Shown: one piece after another, positions 7,410 to 15,458 of the stretch | Layout of the letters: each line of letters starts with the position of its first letter | Numbering within the stretch: position 1 is the stretch's first letter | Assembly: GCF_017368475.1 (NCBI RefSeq) | Contig: NZ_JAFNJE010000011.1 | Coordinates: 46,937-110,936 of the forward strand | Length of the DNA: 64,000 nt | From: Alteromonas sp. 5E99-2 | GTDB lineage: Bacteria > Pseudomonadota > Gammaproteobacteria > Enterobacterales > Alteromonadaceae | Reading direction: 5' to 3' | Translations under genes and position numbers: made by a program | Notes under the pieces: generated by a model | Seen by the model: only the letters and a program-made list of their open reading frames with translations | Told to the model about the DNA's origin: nothing | The model's database searches: none

Positions 7410-8450
7410 GTGGATATTACCGAACTTTTAGCTTTCAGTGTTAAAAACAATGCATCAGATTTACATTTGTCAGCCGGATTACCTCCTGTAATTCGTGTAG
7501 ACGGTGAAATGAGACGACTAAACGTTCCAGCATTAGACCATAAAGATGTACACGCACTAATTTATGAAATAATGAATGACTCACAACGTAAAGAATACGA
7601 AGAAAACTTAGAAACAGACTTTTCTTTTGAAGTAAAAGATCTTGCACGTTTTCGTGTCAATGCCTTTGTTCAAAATCGCGGTGCTGCGGCTGTCTTAAGA
7701 ACCATTCCTAGTAAAGTACTCACTTTAGATGAACTAGGTGCACCTGAAATTTTTAAAGAAATTATTAACCAACCTACGGGGATCGTTTTAGTAACAGGAG
7801 CTACGGGGTCTGGTAAAAGTACTACCTTAGCGGCCATGGTCGACCATATTAATGCCCACAAAAGAGAACATATTCTGACTATCGAAGATCCCATCGAATT
7901 TGTTCACAACAATAAACTATGTGTGATCAACCAGCGTGAAGTTCACAGAGACACATTGAGCTTTAACAATGCACTTCGTTCGGCATTACGTGAAGATCCC
8001 GATGTGGTTTTAGTGGGTGAATTACGTGATTTAGAAACCATTCGATTAGCAATTTCTGCGGCGGAAACAGGGCATTTAGTGTTTGGGACCCTGCATACTA
8101 ACTCTGCGCCAAAAACCATTGACCGTATTATTGATGTATTCCCCGCTGCAGAAAAAAGCATGATCCGCTCTATGTTATCGGAATCTCTTCGCGCTGTGAT
8201 TTCTCAGACTTTGCTGAAAAAGCAGGGAGGAGGACGAGTGGCTGCACATGAGATAATGGTAGGGATCCCTGCTATTCGCAACCTAATTCGTGAAGACAAA
8301 GTACCGCAAATGTACTCGGTTATTCAAACTGGACAATCTCATGGTATGCAGACGATGGACCAATGTTTACAGCGGTTGGTTGGAATGGGGGTTATCTCTA
8401 GGCAAGATGCATTAGAAAAATGTATTAACAAACAAAGCTTTGGTATGTAG
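7410..8450 (+). CDS. pilT: Type IV pilus retraction ATPase PilT
   Basis: PilT is the hexameric cytoplasmic ATPase that powers pilus disassembly, twitching and DNA uptake. I start it at GTG 7410 (DITELLAFSVKNNASDLHL follows), although the frame is open from 7368. This gives the family N-terminus, a GGAG-type Shine-Dalgarno, 346 residues, and places the Walker A lysine (GATGSGKSTT) at residue 136, the number I recall for P. aeruginosa PilT. Also visible are the Asp box (LTIEDPIEFVH), Walker B (DPDVVLVGELRDLET) and His box (TGHLVFGTLHT). It is divergent from yggS, with only 31 bases between starts, and followed by pilU after 9 bases. Confidence 0.96.
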   Translation: MDITELLAFSVKNNASDLHLSAGLPPVIRVDGEMRRLNVPALDHKDVHALIYEIMNDSQRKEYEENLETDFSFEVKDLARFRVNAFVQNRGAAAVLRTIPSKVLTLDELGAPEIFKEIINQPTGIVLVTGATGSGKSTTLAAMVDHINAHKREHILTIEDPIEFVHNNKLCVINQREVHRDTLSFNNALRSALREDPDVVLVGELRDLETIRLAISAAETGHLVFGTLHTNSAPKTIDRIIDVFPAAEKSMIRSMLSESLRAVISQTLLKKQGGGRVAAHEIMVGIPAIRNLIREDKVPQMYSVIQTGQSHGMQTMDQCLQRLVGMGVISRQDALEKCINKQSFGM

Positions 8451-8459
8451 GAGTAATAC

Positions 8460-9572
8460 ATGAACCTAAATGAATGCCTAGAATATATGGTGAGCCAAGG
8501 AGCATCCGATTTATTCGTAACGGCAAACTACCCTGTAAGTGCAAAAGTTGATGGCACAATTACGCCATTTAATGATGCGGTATTGTCTGATGAACAAGCC
8601 TTGGCTCTAGTGCATGAAGCGATGACAGAAAGCCAAAAAGAAGAATTTAAAACCAGCCGAGAGTGCAATTTTGCCATTGCAAGAGACGGTGTTGGTCGTT
8701 TTCGTTGCAGTGCATTTTGGCAGCGTGATTTGGCGGGCATGGTTGTAAGGCGCATTGTCTCGCAAATCCCCAAAGCAGAAGATTTGGGTCTTCCACCTGT
8801 GTTGAAAGACATCATTATGGCTAAACGAGGCTTGGTGTTGTTTGTAGGGGGAACAGGGACAGGTAAATCGACGTCTCTTGCGGCACTCATTGGACACAGA
8901 AATGAGCATTCAAAAGGGCATATCCTAACTATCGAAGATCCTATTGAATTTGTTCACGAACATAATAATTGTGTTATTACACAACGAGAAGTGGGATTGG
9001 ACACACAAACATTTGATGACGCTCTAAAAAGCTCTTTGCGTCAAGCACCAGACGTTATTTTAATTGGTGAAATCCGATCTATGGAAACGATGGAATATGC
9101 AATGTCTTTTGCCGATACGGGGCATTTGTGTGTTGCTACGCTTCATGCGAATAACGCAAACCAGGCCATTGAACGTATTATGCATTTGGCGCCGAAAGAT
9201 TTGCACGACAAATTGAGGTTTGATTTAAGTCTAAATATTCGTGCGATTGTTGCGCAGCAGCTTGTTCCTACCGTCGATGGAAAAGGTCGCGTTGCGGCAA
9301 TTGAAATCCTGCTTAATTCTCCACTGATTGGCGATATGATCCGTCGAAATGACATGGGTGAATTAAAAGAAGCCATGAAAAAAGGCAAAGAAATGGGGAT
9401 GCAGACCTTTGATATGGCGCTATACGAGCTATACAAAGAAGGGCGTATCGATTTAGAGCAAGCTCTGCATCATGCTGATTCGCCTAACGACTTGCGCCTG
9501 ATGATCAAACTGGATTCAAGGGAAGGCGATAGCCTTGGCACCCTGTCTAATGTTTCTATTGATATGGACTAG
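8460..9572 (+). CDS. pilU: PilT-dependent retraction ATPase PilU
   Basis: PilU is a PilT paralogue that assists retraction, giving extra force or processivity through PilT. The 370-residue protein has Walker A GGTGTGKST (130-138), the Asp box LTIEDPIEFVHE, Walker B APDVILIGEIRSMET and the His-box segment TGHLCVATLHANNANQ. The longer C-terminal tail after LYKEGRIDLEQALHHADSPN distinguishes PilU from PilT. It lies 9 bases after pilT and 6 bases before the small zinc-finger gene, so the three form one operon. Confidence 0.95.
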   Translation: MNLNECLEYMVSQGASDLFVTANYPVSAKVDGTITPFNDAVLSDEQALALVHEAMTESQKEEFKTSRECNFAIARDGVGRFRCSAFWQRDLAGMVVRRIVSQIPKAEDLGLPPVLKDIIMAKRGLVLFVGGTGTGKSTSLAALIGHRNEHSKGHILTIEDPIEFVHEHNNCVITQREVGLDTQTFDDALKSSLRQAPDVILIGEIRSMETMEYAMSFADTGHLCVATLHANNANQAIERIMHLAPKDLHDKLRFDLSLNIRAIVAQQLVPTVDGKGRVAAIEILLNSPLIGDMIRRNDMGELKEAMKKGKEMGMQTFDMALYELYKEGRIDLEQALHHADSPNDLRLMIKLDSREGDSLGTLSNVSIDMD

Positions 9573-9578
9573 TCTGTA

Positions 9579-9896
9579 GTGAAAAAACTGTACGTCAGTA
9601 ATGATTGGTTTTCAATTCAGCAGGTGGCACAGTTACTTGAAGCTCATCGTATTCCTTTTATGGTTAAAAATGAATTTTCATCCGGTGCAATGGGCGAGTT
9701 GTCGCCCTTTGACGTTCAGCCTGAAGTTTGGTTAATTGACGATGACTGGTTTGCCCGAGCTAACGCACTTGTGGAAGATTTAAAACAGGTTGCAGCGAAT
9801 AGTCGAGATTGGACGTGTTATCGATGCACAGAGGATAATGATGCTGCCTTCGAAGTGTGTTGGCAGTGTGGAGAAGCCAGCCCTGACACAGAATGA
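9579..9896 (+). CDS. DUF2007-type protein with C-terminal zinc finger
   Basis: This 105-residue cytoplasmic protein starts at GTG, six bases after the pilU stop. Residues 1-70 look like a DUF2007 (putative signal-transducing) domain: KKLYVSNDWFSIQQVAQLLE, AHRIPFMVKN, then VWLIDDDWFARANALVED. The tail WTCYRCTEDND...VCWQCGE has two CxxC pairs, the layout of a RanBP2-type or small zinc-ribbon finger. DUF2007 alone is common; the added zinc finger suggests protein or RNA binding, which is inference. Its place behind pilTU suggests co-expression but does not prove a pilus role. Confidence 0.75.
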   Translation: MKKLYVSNDWFSIQQVAQLLEAHRIPFMVKNEFSSGAMGELSPFDVQPEVWLIDDDWFARANALVEDLKQVAANSRDWTCYRCTEDNDAAFEVCWQCGEASPDTE

Positions 9897-9935
9897 ATCG
9901 AGGCTGGTTTATTGATGTTAATGATTTTCGCACAG

Positions 9936-10931
9936 TTAGCTGGCTTCAGGCACGTAAGCTCTTATGCTCTGAGGTAACTTTTGTGTTATTGACCTGCGTA
10001 CAGAGTGCCAAAACGCCGATAGTAATAATAACGCAGAGCCCATTATGACCCCCGTCAACGCAAAGCCATAACCAACGCTTCCAAAGCTATTAAATATAGT
10101 GCTAAGAGCGTATACAACGTAAATTAATGACGAAACCATAAATGCCCTGCGGTCGATAATAAGAGACGCAATGGTCATTAATAGGTACAAGACTACAACT
10201 AAGCTCATGCTTAATACACTTTCGTTTCCGCCGAGAACGTCTAGCATGGAAAAGACAGGGTGAATAATTAAGGGAGCCGATATAAGGTGTAACCAAAAGG
10301 CAACGTCAGACTTTGAGGTCGTGCGGGACGTATCTGAAGAATCCCAATACATAGCGAAGGCAAAGGTAATGACTCCACTCATAAATATCAGTATAAAGAG
10401 TATGTGTTTTAACAGTGGGAAAATGTAGATTAAGCTGGAAACCGTTAAGGCTAAAGCGGCAAAGGTGCCTGTAGCAACAGTGATAGGTACGTGAAATCTG
10501 CGCCAATGTGCGTAGGCTGCAATGGCCGCAAAACCTGAAGCAAATACTAATTTGAAAGACTCAAGCTGAATTGATTGAGGCATGAGTAATGCAAACACAC
10601 CGCCAACAAATGCTATCATCAGTACAATTGCCGGCAACGCCATTCTTTTTCGCAGTACAAAAAATTCAGCTAATCCCCAAGAAATTGCAATAAAGCTCAC
10701 GTAACCTAATGTTTCGTTAATAGGCTTCAAAACGAATAGTGATGAAAATAATAACAGGCAACAAGCAATGACGACAAAAATGTCGTTAAAGCTTGCTACA
10801 AGCCGAATATTTTCTTCATCAACAGCGGGTGAGTGATTGTGTGAAGCCATAGAGTCTCTAAATTCAATGACAGCATCTTGACTGAAAATACCTTGTTCGA
10901 CGGCTAAATTTAAATCTTCATCGGTATACAT
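9936..10931 (-). CDS. Multi-pass membrane protein, DUF2157/DUF4401-like
   Basis: The protein has a short soluble N-terminal helical region (MYTDEDLNLAVEQGIFSQDA, typical of DUF2157/DUF4401-like proteins) followed by about nine or ten hydrophobic helices and a basic cytoplasmic tail. The ORF is open to 11000, but the ATG at 10931 has AGGAGG ten bases upstream and gives the family-like N-terminus, leaving 331 residues. Function is unknown in the family; in other genomes similar genes sit next to GDYXXLXY-motif proteins, which are absent here. It stands alone and converges with the pilTU operon. Confidence 0.65.
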   Translation of the reverse strand: MYTDEDLNLAVEQGIFSQDAVIEFRDSMASHNHSPAVDEENIRLVASFNDIFVVIACCLLLFSSLFVLKPINETLGYVSFIAISWGLAEFFVLRKRMALPAIVLMIAFVGGVFALLMPQSIQLESFKLVFASGFAAIAAYAHWRRFHVPITVATGTFAALALTVSSLIYIFPLLKHILFILIFMSGVITFAFAMYWDSSDTSRTTSKSDVAFWLHLISAPLIIHPVFSMLDVLGGNESVLSMSLVVVLYLLMTIASLIIDRRAFMVSSLIYVVYALSTIFNSFGSVGYGFALTGVIMGSALLLLSAFWHSVRRSITQKLPQSIRAYVPEAS

Positions 10932-11156
10932 AAATAATGTGCCTCCTGTGAACTCTCGACTGAGAATAAATAATAAACGTTTTCTAAAAGAAGAGGTCAA
11001 TTTAATTGTAAATTATCGTGAATATTGGGCTGCTGATACGTTTTATTACAAACATAAACGTCAACTTTAATAAACAGTGTATTCTTTATCTTTTATCGCT
11101 GTCTTGTTTCTAACTGTAACAAGCAGAATCCGCTTTCCTAAAAAAGAGTAAATAGT

Positions 11157-11702
11157 ATGAGTCGTCATTTTGATAAAGCCGAAGGCCTTTGCGAAGACAA
11201 AGATTCGGCGACCCAAGGGTATGTTTTTAATCAAACCATGCTGCGCATTGCAGATCCTAAACGTTCACTGGATTTTTATACTCGAATCATGGGTATGACT
11301 CTGTTAAAGCGTTTAGATTTTAGCGAAATGAAATTCAGCCTGTATTTTTTAAGCACCGGGGAAGATTTTTCAGATATAAGTAAAGATGATGCAGCTCGGG
11401 TGGAACAAACCTTTGGTCGTCCCGCTATGCTGGAGTTAACTCATAATTGGGGTGATACAGCAGAAACAATGCAGTACCACAATGGTAATAGCGAGCCCAA
11501 AGGGTTTGGTCATATTGGTTTTCACGTACCCGATATTGATAGTGCGTGCGAGCGTTTTGAATCTTTCAATGTTCCGTTTCACAAACGGGCTAATGATGGC
11601 GGTATGAAAGGCATTGCGTTTATTAAAGACCCTGATGGGTATTGGGTTGAAATTTATAATGCAGCACAAGTAAACGACATTTGCGGACCGCATTTAAAGT
11701 AG
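11157..11702 (+). CDS. gloA: Lactoylglutathione lyase (glyoxalase I)
   Basis: This enzyme isomerises the hemithioacetal of methylglyoxal and glutathione to S-lactoylglutathione. The 181-residue sequence is of the longer, eukaryote-like and Pseudomonas class, with an N-terminal extension before FNQTMLRIADPKRSLDFYTR. Expected metal ligands are visible: Gln in FNQTML, Glu in AMLELTHNWG, His in GFGHIGFHV, and Glu in YWVEIYN. The long class usually prefers zinc. Glutathione synthase (gshB) is in the same window. It is monocistronic and converges on hpxO over a strong inverted repeat. Confidence 0.93.
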   Translation: MSRHFDKAEGLCEDKDSATQGYVFNQTMLRIADPKRSLDFYTRIMGMTLLKRLDFSEMKFSLYFLSTGEDFSDISKDDAARVEQTFGRPAMLELTHNWGDTAETMQYHNGNSEPKGFGHIGFHVPDIDSACERFESFNVPFHKRANDGGMKGIAFIKDPDGYWVEIYNAAQVNDICGPHLK

Positions 11703-11709
11703 AGCAGGG

Positions 11710-11747
11710 CAAGAACAAGAGAGCTCAAGTTGCTCGTCTTGTTCTTG
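11710..11747. terminator. 11-bp inverted repeat between convergent gloA and hpxO
   Basis: CAAGAACAAGA (11710-11720) is perfectly complementary to TCTTGTTCTTG (11737-11747), with a 16-base loop that can pair further (GAG with CTC). No T run follows on either strand, so intrinsic termination is only probable. Its place between convergent stops supports a bidirectional 3'-end role. Confidence 0.5.
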
Positions 11748-11757
11748 TGAACCTTGT

Positions 11758-12927
11758 TTAACCTAGAGGGCCATGAATGATGGTTTGGCGTAAGCCTTCT
11801 ATGATGTTTTCACCTTTTTCTGTGCGAAGTTCATCGTACCAAGCTTGGGTGGCTTTCGGGTCTTTAGCATGGGTCACATCACAGCGTTTTCTTGCTTTTA
11901 ATACAAGATCTTTAGCGCGAAGATGACGCTTTTCTTCATAGCTTTTCAGGGCTCGTCTCATGTCATCATGAGTTGCGTGACCTTGCTCTGCAAAACATTT
12001 ACCTAACACCACAGAATCTTCCATGGCCGAGCAGCCACCTTGCCCAATATCTGGAGTTGTGCTGTGAGCGGCATCACCTAATAGTGCAATATTGCCTTTA
12101 ACAAAGGTATCGAAAGGCTCTATGTCATGAATTTCTACGCGGTTGGTTGTTTGCGGGTCTATCGCATCAATCAGGGTTTGTACGGGTTCTGCCCAACCTT
12201 CAAAATAAGATTTTAAATTAGAGACCACAGTGCTTCTGTCTTCAGTCAAACCTTTGTCTAATGGTACGTCAAAAAAGAAATAAAACTGTCCGTCAGCAAT
12301 GGGCATGACTGATACTCGCTTGCCGTCCCCTACATAGGTTGTCCATTGCTCGGCTGGGGCAATGGCTTCGTCGATATCCACTAAACCATTCCAATTCACG
12401 TAGCCAGCATAGCGTCGCTCAACGCTATGACCAAGAACATGTTCTCTGGCAACAGAGTGGGTGCCATCCGCGGCAATCATAAAATCGCCTGTTGCTGATG
12501 TGCCATCAACAAAATGAGCAGTAACCGAAGTTTCAGTTTGTTCTACTCGCGAGATTCGTTTATCGAATTGGACTTTATCTTTGCCCCAATGGTCGATCAT
12601 TTTACTTTGTAATTTCGCTCTAGATACTGGGCAAGGGCGTTCTTTTACCGCTTCGACCAAAGGCGCAAGGCTGAACTGAGTCATTACTTGACCGTTAAAG
12701 CCGTCGCAATAGGCTAAATTATTCATTGGCCCACCTAGTTCATCCATAATATGGCCCATTCCAAGGTGGTTCATACATTTTACGCCGTTTGGCCAAATTG
12801 ATAGCGCAGCGCCGACTGGCTTTATTTCTTTTACGGCTTCGAATATTTCACAGCTAATACCTTGCTTTTTTAACGCAACGGCTGCTGACAGGCCACCAAT
12901 ACCTGCACCAATTATAAGTGCCTTCAT
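11758..12927 (-). CDS. hpxO: FAD-dependent urate hydroxylase HpxO
   Basis: This flavoprotein monooxygenase should oxidise urate to 5-hydroxyisourate with NADH and oxygen, a purine-degradation step. It matches Klebsiella HpxO closely: FAD-binding MKALIIGAGIGGLSAAVALK, the EAVKEIKPVGAALSIWPNGV block, the second FAD motif (ALLGDAAHSTTPDIGQGG), and YAGYVNWNGLVDIDEA. At 389 residues it is full length. The other urate-to-allantoin genes (hydroxyisourate hydrolase, OHCU decarboxylase, allantoinase, transporter) are not adjacent, so it is an orphan here. Single gene, convergent with gloA. Confidence 0.9.
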   Translation of the reverse strand: MKALIIGAGIGGLSAAVALKKQGISCEIFEAVKEIKPVGAALSIWPNGVKCMNHLGMGHIMDELGGPMNNLAYCDGFNGQVMTQFSLAPLVEAVKERPCPVSRAKLQSKMIDHWGKDKVQFDKRISRVEQTETSVTAHFVDGTSATGDFMIAADGTHSVAREHVLGHSVERRYAGYVNWNGLVDIDEAIAPAEQWTTYVGDGKRVSVMPIADGQFYFFFDVPLDKGLTEDRSTVVSNLKSYFEGWAEPVQTLIDAIDPQTTNRVEIHDIEPFDTFVKGNIALLGDAAHSTTPDIGQGGCSAMEDSVVLGKCFAEQGHATHDDMRRALKSYEEKRHLRAKDLVLKARKRCDVTHAKDPKATQAWYDELRTEKGENIIEGLRQTIIHGPLG

Positions 12928-13190
12928 CTTTCCTTCTCGCTGTTCTAGTTTTTAAATTCGGTTATTAAATCGTTCTTTTCAGTTTCAATATACCACAAAA
13001 AATTAAATACCTAAGTGCTGTTATTTTTGTCGATGTACCTGTTTTGTGTAGAGGGTTAAAAATCCCATTAATTGGTGACAAATACATTGTGTTTCCGCCA
13101 CATCTGCACTAATTCTGCACACTTACTCGCTATGCTTCGTGTTACTCAACGACGTTAATGTAAACAAGGCAAGTTAAGCAGGAGCTGAAA

Positions 13191-14759
13191 ATGAATAAAG
13201 GTAACAAATTCGGTTGGAACAAAACGAATGTAGCGGTTTCTCTCGCTGCTTTTACATTGTTATCAGCCTGCGGTGGAAGTGATAGTAATAGCGATAGTGA
13301 TGTGGCGACGGAAGTTAATCAAGCTCCTACTGTGGATGCGGGAACCGATCAAACGGTAGATGAAAATACCAGTGTTACTTTAACCGCCAGTGCTAGCGAT
13401 TCAGACGGTTCAATAGCCAGTTATGCATGGGTACAGACCAGTGGTACCAGTGTTGCGTTAGACAATACTGAATCGGAAACTGTTTCTTTTATAGCACCTG
13501 AAGTGGATACTGATGAAACCTTAGTTTTTAGTTTGACAGTGACAGACGACGACGGCGATAGCACAAGTGATTCAGTCAGTGTCACAGTAACTAATCTAGA
13601 TTCAGATGTGTCTTTGCCTACGGCAAACGCGGGTACAGACCAAGTTGTTATTGTTAACAGCACAGTGACCTTGAATGGTGAGCAAAGTACTAGTGGCAGT
13701 GAAGATGTATTAACTTATTTGTGGAGCTTCATTGACATACCTACTGGCAGCAGCGCGAGTTTATCTGACACTACCGCGATAATGCCTGATTTTGTCGCTG
13801 ACGTAGTGGGTACGTACACAATAGAATTGGTGGTTGATAATGGTGTTATATCAAGTGAATCGGATAGCGTGCAAGTCACAGTGCAGGAACTGGCAACGGG
13901 TACCGCTACAACCGATGGCGTTTTGTGTGACTACGATTACAACGAATTTAACGACTCAGAATCAGTTCAATTAACCAGTTCTGCTCAGTGGAGCTGTGTT
14001 GACGGTGAGCGTTTGCTAGTTGCCAACGGTATCCCTGATCACGAAGTTGGTGAATTTCCTAACAGTGGTAATCCCAATACCATTTCAGAGCAAAGTGTTT
14101 CTGCTAATTACACACTCACACCAGAAGAAACTGGAACGGCCAGTGAATTAGGTGGCCCAAGAGGTCCAACTGGTTATGTATTGAATGGCGTAAAAATAGA
14201 TGCAAGCACAGCGGGAAGCTGTGAAGATTTAGGTGAAAATTGCAGCCTAATTGATAACAGTGGAAGCTGGAATATTGAAGCCTTGGGCCATTCCAGTTTT
14301 GATTTTGGTACCGATGACAACAATGCCCATGTTCAACCTGAAGGTACGTATCATTATCATGGAATGCCTGAAGGCTTTATAACGTTGCAAGGGGGGAATA
14401 GCGAGACTATTACCTTAATTGGCTGGGCTGCTGATGGTTTCCCAATTTATGCTCGTTATGGTTACAGCGAAGCAAACAATCCTGATTCAGACATTGTCGC
14501 ACTTACCGGCAGTTATCAACTTGTGGGTGAAGTTTCAGATTTACGTCCATCGGTGGATGTCTATTCACTAGGTACCTTTGCTCAAGATTGGGAATATGTA
14601 GAAGGGTCTGGTGATTTAGACGAATGTAATGGGCGATTTGGTGTTACACCTGAATTCCCAGATGGCATTTATCATTATTACGCTACAGATACTTACCCGT
14701 ACTTCCAGCGGTGTGTAACCGGTGATGTAGGTGATGTTGCTGGTGGCCCTCCACAATAA
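13191..14759 (+). CDS. YHYH-domain lipoprotein with two Ig/PKD-like domains
   Basis: The 522-residue protein has a lipoprotein signal (LLSAC, lipidated Cys27), then a Ser/Asp/Gly-rich linker. Two immunoglobulin/PKD-like beta-sandwich repeats (about 45-135 and 142-232) each begin PTVDAGTDQTV or PTANAGTDQVV. The C-terminal half (about 240-522) is a YHYH domain: GTYHYHGMPEG at residues 385-395 gives its name, followed by GWAADGFPIYARYGY and GIYHYYATDTYPYFQRC. The histidine pattern suggests metal binding, but no activity is established for the family. A surface or periplasm-facing location is likely. A strong hairpin follows, then the EF-hand gene, so they are likely a functional pair. Confidence 0.88.
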   Translation: MNKGNKFGWNKTNVAVSLAAFTLLSACGGSDSNSDSDVATEVNQAPTVDAGTDQTVDENTSVTLTASASDSDGSIASYAWVQTSGTSVALDNTESETVSFIAPEVDTDETLVFSLTVTDDDGDSTSDSVSVTVTNLDSDVSLPTANAGTDQVVIVNSTVTLNGEQSTSGSEDVLTYLWSFIDIPTGSSASLSDTTAIMPDFVADVVGTYTIELVVDNGVISSESDSVQVTVQELATGTATTDGVLCDYDYNEFNDSESVQLTSSAQWSCVDGERLLVANGIPDHEVGEFPNSGNPNTISEQSVSANYTLTPEETGTASELGGPRGPTGYVLNGVKIDASTAGSCEDLGENCSLIDNSGSWNIEALGHSSFDFGTDDNNAHVQPEGTYHYHGMPEGFITLQGGNSETITLIGWAADGFPIYARYGYSEANNPDSDIVALTGSYQLVGEVSDLRPSVDVYSLGTFAQDWEYVEGSGDLDECNGRFGVTPEFPDGIYHYYATDTYPYFQRCVTGDVGDVAGGPPQ

Positions 14760-14767
14760 TAAAACAG

Positions 14768-14799
14768 GGTTAGGGGCGATTTACTCTTCGTCCCTAACC
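14768..14799 (+). terminator. Terminator or attenuator between YHYH and EF-hand genes
   Basis: GGTTAGGG (14768-14775) pairs with CCCTAACC (14792-14799), and CGA/TCG extends the stem inside one mismatch. A T-rich tail (ATTTTGGTTTGTTTTC) follows. Because the next gene starts 44 bases later, it may only attenuate. Confidence 0.7.
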
Positions 14800-14842
14800 G
14801 ATTTTGGTTTGTTTTCATGACATAGATCTGCAGGAGATAGAT

Positions 14843-15382
14843 ATGAAAATTTCTATAACAAAGATGGCAATCACGTTTTTTACAATTGGCTTAAGCGGAG
14901 TTCTGCCTCTTGCACAAGCTCACATTATGGTTGCTCAAAAAGGCACGTTGAATATTGTTGATGATGGCATATATATGGTTTTGTCTGTTCCTGTCAGCGC
15001 GTTTGAGGGTATAGATACAGATAATGATGGCAAACTGTCGAAGACTGAATTTAGAGATAAGCGCACAGACATTGCAGAAACGGTAAAAAGCAATATAAGT
15101 TTGAAAAACGGAAAACAGGAAATCAGTTTGCAAGGGTTATTGTTATCTCCTGTGTTATCTCATCATCACATTGATGAACCCGCAACGCAGCTCATTGTAA
15201 CGGGGAAGTATACAGTTCACGAACCGGACGCAAATTTAAACTATTCACTTGGCCTTTTTGGTCAAACCAATTCCGAGCAATCTATTGAAATTACAGTGAA
15301 AAACAAAGCACACAAGTTTGAAGAAAAAAGCGTGTTAACACCAACAGCATCGACGCTGAATTTTAGTGTTTTTTCTGAATAA
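14843..15382 (+). CDS. Exported EF-hand protein, partner of the YHYH lipoprotein
   Basis: I start this at ATG 14843 rather than 14804, because AGGAG lies just upstream and MKISITKMAITFF then begins a good signal peptide. Cleavage after AQA (residue 26) would leave histidine as the first mature residue (HIMVAQKG). A canonical EF-hand loop spans 58-69 (DTDNDGKLSKTE), and HHH occurs further on (LSHHHID). The mature protein is about 150 residues and beta-rich. The layout recalls the periplasmic N-terminal part of HupE/UreJ-2-type proteins, but no membrane domain follows. An N-terminal His could help bind copper; that is inference. It lies 83 bases after the YHYH gene and is followed by a terminator. 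Confidence 0.72.
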   Translation: MKISITKMAITFFTIGLSGVLPLAQAHIMVAQKGTLNIVDDGIYMVLSVPVSAFEGIDTDNDGKLSKTEFRDKRTDIAETVKSNISLKNGKQEISLQGLLLSPVLSHHHIDEPATQLIVTGKYTVHEPDANLNYSLGLFGQTNSEQSIEITVKNKAHKFEEKSVLTPTASTLNFSVFSE

Positions 15383-15411
15383 TGACGCACCCTTAACTAA
15401 ACCGTCACATT

Positions 15412-15441
15412 TCCCCCAACGTGGTTCGCTGGGGGATTTTC
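15412..15441 (+). terminator. Rho-independent terminator of the EF-hand gene
   Basis: TCCCCCA (15412-15418) pairs with TGGGGGA (15430-15436) and is followed by TTTTC. It ends the YHYH/EF-hand unit before the convergent glycosyltransferase gene. Confidence 0.75.
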
Positions 15442-15458
15442 TATTGAATAAAATTTAC

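Noticed and set aside
8528-8890. 120-codon open frame antisense to pilU
   Set aside because: Entirely within a strongly conserved gene; composition is that of a shadow frame.
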